DNA of 64,000 bases, taken from positions 3,410,001 through 3,474,000 of the forward strand of contig NC_084665.1 in NCBI RefSeq assembly GCF_028389875.1. The letters are read 5' to 3'. Below are positions 57,601 to 64,000 of the stretch, one piece after another. The notes beneath the pieces were generated by a model that searched no databases, was not told the DNA's origin, and saw nothing but the letters and a program-made list of their open reading frames with translations. This DNA is from Rhea pennata. Taxonomy: Eukaryota; Chordata; Aves; Rheiformes; Rheidae. The position numbers were made by a program, and so were the translations under genes. Positions within the stretch are counted from its first letter, which is position 1; each line of letters begins with the position of its first letter.

Positions 57601-60600
57601 CACCGTGCAGCTTGTGGTAGCAGGTGAGGGCTCAGGGCAGGCAGCTGGGTTGGCTGCACCACTGGCCTCGTGACAGGGTTGCCTGGGTGGTGCCCAGTCG
57701 GCATATCTGTGTAGAGAGAGAGGTGTCTGTCCTGACGCCCAGCCCTGCCCCATGGCGCTTAGATACCCAGTTTGTCAGTGCCTTGCAAATAGCTCGAGAG
57801 GACACATGCCATTGTGCTGGTGTTGGCCCCGCTCCCTCGTGCGGGCTCAGTGCCATCCCATGGGCTCATGCTAGCCTCTTTGCCTTCAGTTTACGTCACC
57901 TTCAAGCTAGAGCCAGAGCCCACGACGGTGTACCAGGGGCACACAGCAATGTTCCAGTGCCAGGCAGAGGGCGACCCCATGCCACATATCCAATGGAAAG
58001 GGAAGGACAAGATTTTGGATCCCGGCAAGCTCCTGCCCAGGTATGCAGCCCATGTCTCAAACTGAAGGTGGGCTTGTGCTGCACTGCAGTGTTCCCTCGG
58101 CCCACGCAGTGTGCCCATGCTGGCAAAAGGGTCTGACCTTCCCAGCTGGGCAGGGTCACCTGGTCAGTTATTTCTGGGCTCCCCAGCCCTGAGAGTTTGC
58201 TCCCCATCACGGCCTGCCAGGCTGCAAAGGCTTGGCTGCAAGAGCTGCAGCGCTAAGGCGTAGTCTCAGATTTGAGATGGACATAGGCCAAGGGACTAAG
58301 ACTGTTGCACCACAGGGTGATGGGGCTGTAGGGGTCCCATACTTGTCTCTGCCCTCTCACGCTTGCAAAGGGCTTTGTGTGGTTGGCAGGATTCAGATCA
58401 TGCCCAACGGCTCCCTGGTGATTTACGATGTCACCACCGAGGACTCGGGAAAATACACCTGCATCGCTGGCAACAGCTGCAACATCAAGCACCGCGAGGC
58501 CTTCCTCTATGTTGTAGGTAAGGGAGGTGCCCAACATCAGGACACAGTCTTTCGGCATCCTGGGCATCTCTGGCTCTGCTGCTGGCCCAGTCGTGATGAG
58601 GTCTCTATTGAGATGCAGCACTGGATGCTGCGGGCTGAGGCCAGCACAGCAGCAGGGAGGCTTCTCCTTCCCCACTGACAAATTCCCATACAGGGTTTGG
58701 GCCATCGCTGCACACCCTCATGGGTTTGGCGCTCTCTGTCCCCCAGACAAGCCAGCAATGGAAGAGGACGAGGGGCCCAGCAGCCACACACCCTACAAGA
58801 TGATCCAGACCATTGGGCTTTCAGTGGGGGCAGCTGTTGCCTACATTATCATTGTACTGGGGCTGATGTTCTACTGCAAGAAGCGGAGGAAAGCTAAGCG
58901 GCTGAAGAAGCACCCGGAGGGCGAGGAGCCCGAAATGGAGTGTCTGAATGGTAAGATTTGAGCACATGGCATGGGGATAGATTCCTGCTGGTCCCTGCCC
59001 TTTGGGTCGGGGTGTGGAGGGAACTTCTGAGGGCAAGGGGCTCCTTCTTACCCCCACCTCAGGTCTCTCGTTCTTGGTTTTGGCCTCTGCTTGTGACCGA
59101 GACCTGCTCTTGGGTGAAAAACGGCCAGAGAAAGCATGCCCAATGAGTTGGTGTAAAACTTGCGTCCCGGCCCTGTGTCTAGCCATCCCTGTGTGCTGAG
59201 ATATTTGTATTGCTCCTGTCTTCCAGCACTGATGTGTGGTGTCATGTATGCCCTTTGCTAAGGGAAGGTGAATATCCTTATTGTGGTGTGATGAAATAGT
59301 AGTACTCTGCCAGCCTCTCCAAAGCGTTAGACTTCACTGCGCAGCCCTGGACCCTGCTGTGAACTTGCCTTCTTATCTCAGAAACTTGTATAAGTGTTGA
59401 GCATCTACAGCATTCTCTAACATGCAGTTTCACAGCAACACATTGTCTGAAGAACCATCTCTTTCCTTTGCATTTCAAGCTTGCTATCTAGCACCACTTC
59501 TTGCACTAGAAGAGACAGCTCTTCCATTTGTCTAGTCCTTCCTGCATGCACCATCGCCTTTCGGAGATGGGGAGCCCCACCTAGGACTTGGACGCAGCTT
59601 TGCAGAGTGACGTGGCTGTGCTCTGTCTTGTGCCACTGTTTCAGCCGCCTGTCCCCAGAGCTTGCTCCTGGGAGCCAGCAAGTAGCTGCGGGCTGGGCCC
59701 ATCACTGTGGATGGGACATGGAGGTTGCTTTCCCCGGGTGTCATCTTACTTCTCTGCATCTCCTAGTGTTCAGTATTCTACTGCAGCTGGCAACAGCTGC
59801 CCTATGCTACTGTTCCCAGCTAAGTTGGTTGCTTTCACAACCATGTGCCAGCAGTGCCCTTTCCATGCGAGCAGCATACTGTGTTTGTACCCTTTGAGTG
59901 CCACCTTTGTTGTGTCCATCAGATGATGTTGCCTTCTGTCCCATGGCAGTTGAGCTGCTGGTTTCCATGAGACCCTGCACAGTGCTTTCTGGAAATTCAA
60001 ACAGCCTCAGTTCTGTCCCTTTTGTCCACAAGCTCCTGACTCCTTCAGTGCCTCAAGGGAAGCCTGGCTGTGGGGCACCTCCTGGGAGTGGGGATGCAGG
60101 AACATCTCTGCAGTTTTGCGTTCTGCCGCTGTCGCCACTGTGCGCTTTTCCCCTGGCCATCCCTGCTTGTGGGCTCTGGCTAGCACTGTTTTCCTGGGGA
60201 AAGGATTTGTTTTAATCCTGATTCAGGTTGTCTCTCAGGATTTGTATTTTGGCCTGTCTTTATTATGTTTTTCTTTGTATTCTGCCAGAATTTCTCTCTT
60301 ATTCGCTTTGTTTGGAGCCAGTTTAGCTGGGTGAGATGCATCCTTGCTGTTGCAGCCCTTACCTGGCTGTGCAGATGTCTGTGCTCCTTTTTGGTCCTCC
60401 CATGGCCTCTCTGGAGAAGTGGTATATTTGCTCTCAGCTCCAGGGGAATGACCCCCAAATGTCCTGTGATGATTGGGCTTTCTTCCTTGTTTTGATATGG
60501 TCCCCCTTTAGCTGAGTGGCCTGAAATATCCCAATACTTGCCCAACAAGGACAAGTACTGCCTGGCTGGCCACCAGCTGACTTCTCCCGTGCCCTCAGGA

Positions 60601-63600
60601 CTCAGACAGATTTGCCCTTCCTGCGGGTGCAGGTGTTGCAGACAGGTGGGATAAGATAGGCAGCTCCTCTGTGCTTGGTTCCTGTCTGTGTAAATGAAAC
60701 TCTTCCTGCTCATCTCTGCATTTCTCTTCATCGAGGTCCCTTTGTTATTCACTGTCTCATCAAAGCTCTGTGAAACATGATGTCGTCTGTGCTCAGAAGC
60801 GAGTTTGTCTGCTGCTGCTGCCCGCTGGTGCCACCCCTCAGCGGCAGAGTGCTCACTCTGGGCCTCTGCTGTTTTTGTGGCACAGTTGCAGCAGTCTTCA
60901 CATGTTTTCTCTTGGCTTCAAGTTTGTAGTCCTGAGACACCGTCAGTCTTGACTGCAGACAGCGCAGGGTCGAACAGGCTTAAGCACCACACTGCTCCTA
61001 ATTAGTGTAAAAACAGAGATAGTGGAAGTAACATCAAGCCTTGATTTATAGGGTAGACGGTGTTTTTCACAATGGTCTTCTGCAAGCACCACTACTCCAG
61101 CGTGTGGAAGAGGACACTTGTGCATAGCCATGGCTCTTAAGTCATTGCATCTCAATCTTCATGGCTCCAAGCCTACCCATCACAAAGCTACGGTCCCCGT
61201 CACCATGGCCACTGAGGATGTGCTGGAGGGCTGCTACATTGCTGTACAGTATCCCTTGACAGAAATCGTGGGCATTGCGGTTCCTGTTGGTGTAATAGCA
61301 TGTGAGATGGAGTCTTCATTTGGTGATCAAACCCTTTTGCACAGCCAGATGTTTCCTCAGTGCTTGCTCCTGGACTAGCTGAAATGGGATGTGTACGGTA
61401 ACGCAAGGTGATGCCACACATGTCAGCCACCTTTGCTCAGTGCTTTGTCCTGCCTTACATTCAAACTCCTGCCTTCAACTCCTGGAAAGCAGCAGTTTCT
61501 ACTACTTGGTCTGATCTAAGCAGTAAGTGCACTCAAAATCACGGTTTGTTTTCTATACAGAAATCTTTCCAGTACAATCCAACTGTAAAACACAGGGTGC
61601 CCTGCTTTCTTAGGAGAACAGTGTTTAGTCCTGTTCACTGGCTTCTGTGTGTTTCCTCAGTTCACTAGAAACTGAGGAAGTTTCTAGTGGAGTTCCTAAG
61701 CGAAAGCTTTCTGGGGTTAATTGCAAGGATTCTGCCTCCAAGCTTTGCTCTAATCTGGGCAGTAAGAGAAACTCCAGGCTGATCTGATCTGATCCGACAG
61801 GTTTGGGATTACCAAAGACATCTGTGTTGCAGGCTTGCAGGGAAAGGAGGAGCAGAGGGCAGGCTGCAGCAGCTGGTGCCACATGGACCTGGGCATCTAA
61901 AGACCAATTTTTAGCAGTCAGGGTCTTCTGCCCTCTCTCTGCCTCACTCATCTGATCTCCTGCTGCTGTTCTGCAAACTCTTGTCAACAGGCAGTTTGGA
62001 TGTGGCCACCCGTTTTCTTGGGGATGTGCAAGTGCAATGGGACGCCTGTGGCCCGGTGGGGCCAGGTAGCTCTGGGACCAAAGCCGTCGCTCAGCATCTG
62101 ATTGCAGGAGTGGCTGTGGGGCTGGCAGTGATGGGGGCAGGGCCTCACTTGAGGCTGGAAGGAGCAACTGTATGGAGGGTACTGTGTTTCCTGGGACTGC
62201 AAGTCAGGCCTGGGTGCTTGGAGCTAGTTGTGCCTGCTTGGAGCATCAGCCCTGCGTTGCTGCTCTCCAGGATGGGCTGATCCTCGCCATGGTGTGCACT
62301 GCGCAGCCTGCTGGCGTGCCATAGCCACATGTGCTTGCCTTGCAGGTGGTGCTTTCCTGCAGAATGGGCAGACAACAGATGAGATCCAAGAAGAAGTGGC
62401 CTTGACCAACCTGGGCAGCAGCTCTGGAGCCAGCAAGCGGCACAGCACTGCTGACAAGATGCACTTTCCACGCTCCAACCTGCAGACAATCACTACCCTT
62501 GGTATGTCGGGCCACCCTAGCCCCCACCCCAAGTCCTGGCCCAGCAAAACCCCCCCCCGCAACTGAAACCCCAGCATGTCCTAGCTGGAATATGGGACCT
62601 GCTGGAGTACGGAGTACCCCACAGCCACTGTCTTTGCGGAGATCCTGGACTGTCCTAACACATGCTGTCCTAATGTGTGCTGTCCTCCTATGTGCTGCCC
62701 TCCGCTTACAGGCAGGGGGGAGTTCGGTGAGGTCTTCCTGGCCAAGGCGAAGGGTGTGGAGGATGGCGAAGACGAGGCACTGGTGCTGGTGAAGAGCCTG
62801 CAGACCAGGGATGAGCAGCTGCAGCTGGACTTCCGGCGCGAGGCGGAGATGTTTGGCAAGCTGAACCATGCCAATGTGGTGCGGCTGCTGGGGCTGTGCC
62901 GCGAGGCAGAGCCACACTACATGGTGCTGGAGTATGTGGACCTGGTAAGGGCCTTGCCAGTGGTGCCTGTGGTAGAAAGGCTGGGTTGGATGGCAGGAAC
63001 ACTGCAAATGTGATGTGGTCCAGGCTGGTGGACTGGCCTTGAATCTCCTGTGGAAGGTCTGGAGTTTATTGGAAAGAAATACATCTGGGGTATTAAAAAC
63101 CTCCTGGAAGCACCAGACCTACTTGCCTTGATCTTAGCCCTTCGAGCCATAGAGACAACATACTGCTTGACCTACCAGGCAGGAGCCAAAAGGGCAGGGA
63201 AGGGCTGTGGCCCAGGATGAGAGGGTCTGCAGTGCTCCTTGTGGGCCTGTTGCGGCTGGGCATGATGGGGACCGATGCAGCTGGCAGCGGGTGGATACTG
63301 CCTCTGAATAATCATTTTCCGTCTCCTCAGGGGGACCTGAAGCAATTCCTGAGGATCTCCAAGAGCAAAGATGAGTCTCTGAAGCCACAGCCCCTCAGCA
63401 CCAAGCACAAGGTGAGGGTGCAGCTGTGGCCATGCTGTGGGGTTAGGGGACCATGGGGAGGGCAGCCAGTGCCAACATCTCTCTGGGAAGTAGGTGTCTC
63501 TCTGCACGCAGGTGGCCCTGGGCATGGAGCATCTGTCCAACAGCAGGTTCGTGCACCGGGACTTGGCAGCAAGGAACTGCTTGGTCAGCGCTCAGCGGCA

Positions 63601-63907
63601 GGTCAAGATCTCAGCGCTGAGCCTCAGCAAGGATGTGTATAACAGGTCAGTTGGGAGCCGTGGGGGGAGAGGGGGGTGGGATGGCTTGGGAGGGTGCCTA
63701 TCTCACTGCCTGCCTGTCCTGCCCGCAGCGAGTATTACCACTTCCGCCAGGCCTGGATCCCGCTGCGCTGGATGCCGCCCGAGGCTGTGCTGGAGGATGA
63801 GTTCTCCACCAAGTCGGACGTGTGGTCCTTTGGGGTGCTAATGTGGGAAGTCTTCATGCATGGAGAGATGCCCTACAGCCCGCTGGCAGACGATGAGGTC
63901 CTGGCAG
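33668..63907 (+). CDS. PTK7: Inactive tyrosine-protein kinase 7 (3' end beyond the window)
   Basis: PTK7 is a Wnt/planar-cell-polarity co-receptor with a pseudokinase. Exons: 33668-33698, 50938-51231, 52999-53101, 53556-53746, 54433-54580, 55566-55696, 55966-56232, 56427-56560, 56952-57087, 57185-57304, 57474-57623, 57890-58040, 58390-58517, 58747-58950, 62346-62501, 62712-62944, 63331-63411, 63494-63645, 63729-63907; 2,989 nt, about 996 residues, all frame-consistent GT-AG. The human protein is about 1,070 residues, so the last kinase exon(s) are off the right edge. A short signal peptide (about 1-15) precedes seven Ig domains ending near residues 108, 206, 299, 388, 478, 568 and 661, with paired Cys and DxGxYxC motifs. 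TM is about 684-706, followed by CKKRRKAKR. The pseudokinase begins near 782: GRGEFGEV, Lys809, HRDLAARN 907-914 and ALS 927-929 in place of DFG. This gene is the orthologue of chicken KLG. Confidence 0.96.
33699..50937 (+). other. PTK7: PTK7 intron 1 (17.2 kb)
   Basis: No coding exon, RNA gene or clear transposon recognised. The first about 700 bp continue the CpG island. It contains simple tracts (A/T at 34,020-34,075; A run near 36,449-36,461; pyrimidine/T tract 47,777-47,836; T-rich near 47,990-48,016) and A/T-rich patches with homeodomain- and POU-type words near 40,160-40,290, 41,225-41,310 and 42,375-42,485 that look like candidate conserved non-coding elements. Long first introns commonly hold the enhancers of developmental receptors such as PTK7, but that is inference here. 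Confidence 0.75.
51415..52437 (+). mobile_element. 5'-truncated CR1 LINE in PTK7 intron 2
   Basis: The plus-strand translation is open for about 209 codons (51,420-52,049) and shows the CR1 RT C-terminal part: [94 protein letters not shown]. The 3'UTR follows with the conserved CR1 end ('gactagatgatctctcaaggtccctt'). The segment between RDLD and ADDTEL is rearranged (ISKAADDA instead of EGTECTLSKF), so part of the catalytic block is altered. It is better preserved than the copy at 31,370-32,300 and so probably younger. It lacks the 5' two-thirds of a full element. Confidence 0.93.
52462..52730 (-). mobile_element. CR1 LINE fragment, opposite orientation
   Basis: Read on the minus strand, this stretch gives the same CR1 RT block as its neighbour: [47 protein letters not shown] and [10 protein letters not shown], with frame damage. 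Both ends are truncated. It lies 25 bp from the 3' end of the plus-strand CR1, so the two copies form an inverted pair within PTK7 intron 2. Confidence 0.85.
52766..52815. repeat. Perfect 23-bp inverted repeat with 4-nt loop
   Basis: The left arm 52,766-52,788 and right arm 52,793-52,815 are exact reverse complements (they begin CTCTTTGGAGCC and end GGCTCCAAAGAG) around the loop TCAG. The structure lies 36 bp past the minus-strand CR1 fragment in PTK7 intron 2. A perfect palindrome this long implies recent origin by fold-back templated repair, a small mobile-element footprint, or an assembly artefact. Confidence 0.9.
54820..55150. repeat. Diverged ~49-bp minisatellite in PTK7 intron 5
   Basis: A recurring phrase (GGACATGTCTCCCAGCC... 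CAGATGCCCACACATGATGATCC...GGAGCCAG) can be followed through about seven copies whose 'GGGAYAYSTCYCAG' core falls near 54,848, 54,899, 54,947, 54,995, 55,044 (weak), 55,093 and 55,138, that is every 45-51 bp. Copies are strongly diverged, so this is an old array. It occupies about a third of the intron between PTK7 exons 5 and 6. Confidence 0.75.
58951..62345 (+). other. PTK7: PTK7 intron 14 (3.4 kb)
   Basis: This intron separates the transmembrane exon from the juxtamembrane exon. No gene or transposon is recognised. The one structured element is the pair of overlapping hairpins at 61,653-61,689. The rest is plain intron with several T-rich patches around 60,200-60,300. Confidence 0.7.
61653..61689. 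repeat. Two overlapping, mutually exclusive perfect hairpins
   Basis: Hairpin A pairs TTCCTCAGTT (61,653-61,662) with AACTGAGGAA (61,670-61,679). Hairpin B pairs CACTAGAAAC (61,663-61,672) with GTTTCTAGTG (61,680-61,689). Each has a 10-bp perfect stem and a 7-nt loop. The left arm of B is the loop of A plus three bases of A's right arm, and the loop of B is the rest of A's right arm, so only one can form fully at a time. Confidence 0.85.
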
Positions 63908-64000
63908 GTACGTGAGGCACTTTGTGCCTTCTCCAGTGTCCTTTCTCAGGGGAGAGGGGCTGGCCGGAGCACTGTTTGCCCTCCGACATGATGCTGGTGC

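Noticed and set aside
63510-63530. CACGCAG as the acceptor for PTK7 exon 18
   Set aside because: The upstream acceptor (AG at 63,492-63,493) keeps the [14 protein letters not shown] block in frame as in the PTK7 family; the later AG would delete six conserved residues, though it is frame-preserving and could be a minor alternative.

Overview
The window is vertebrate nuclear DNA: spliced genes with GT-AG introns, CpG-island promoters and CR1 LINE retrotransposon fragments. Abundant CR1, compact introns and the gene content point to a sauropsid, most likely a bird (inference; a turtle or crocodilian is not excluded). Gene order MRPL2(-) - KLC4(+) - SOUL-family heme-binding gene(+) - PTK7(+) matches the human 6p21.1 block MRPL2-KLC4-PTK7 as I know it, except that a SOUL/HEBP-type gene sits between KLC4 and PTK7.

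Layout. 1-1,071: the first four coding exons of MRPL2 on the minus strand; the gene runs off the left edge. About 560-1,480: a CpG island that looks like a shared bidirectional MRPL2/KLC4 promoter. 1,260-11,408: KLC4 intron 1, with a 33-bp polypyrimidine tandem repeat and an old CR1 scrap. 11,427-24,324: all 15 coding exons of KLC4 (kinesin light chain 4, 633 residues by my splice reconstruction), with a 5.7-kb intron before the last three exons that contains paired MEF2-type sites, a second CpG island and possible alternative 3' ends. 24,690-26,760: a 2-kb G/T-rich minisatellite filling the KLC4-SOUL gap. 26,977-30,328: a five-exon SOUL-domain gene (252 residues) with a duplicated CRE just upstream of its ATG. 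31,370-32,300: CR1. 32,680-33,105: a 103-bp VNTR. 33,200-34,380: the PTK7 CpG island with CGG repeat, short uORF and exon 1. 33,668-63,907: PTK7 exons 1-19 (about 996 residues: signal peptide, seven Ig domains, TM helix, most of the pseudokinase); the last exon(s) lie past the right edge. PTK7 introns hold a tail-to-tail CR1 pair, a perfect 23-bp hairpin, a 49-bp minisatellite and a pair of overlapping hairpins.

The genes do not form one pathway: MRPL2 is a mitoribosomal protein, KLC4 a kinesin-1 cargo adaptor, the SOUL protein a putative tetrapyrrole binder, and PTK7 a Wnt/planar-cell-polarity co-receptor. Nothing here resembles a new defence or mobile system. The most interesting material is the extra SOUL gene with its CRE promoter, the simple-repeat structures placed at promoters and small introns, and residue changes in PTK7 at the protease site and DFG position. 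All exon boundaries were read by eye from splice consensus, frame continuity and remembered family sequences; no database search or transcript data were available.
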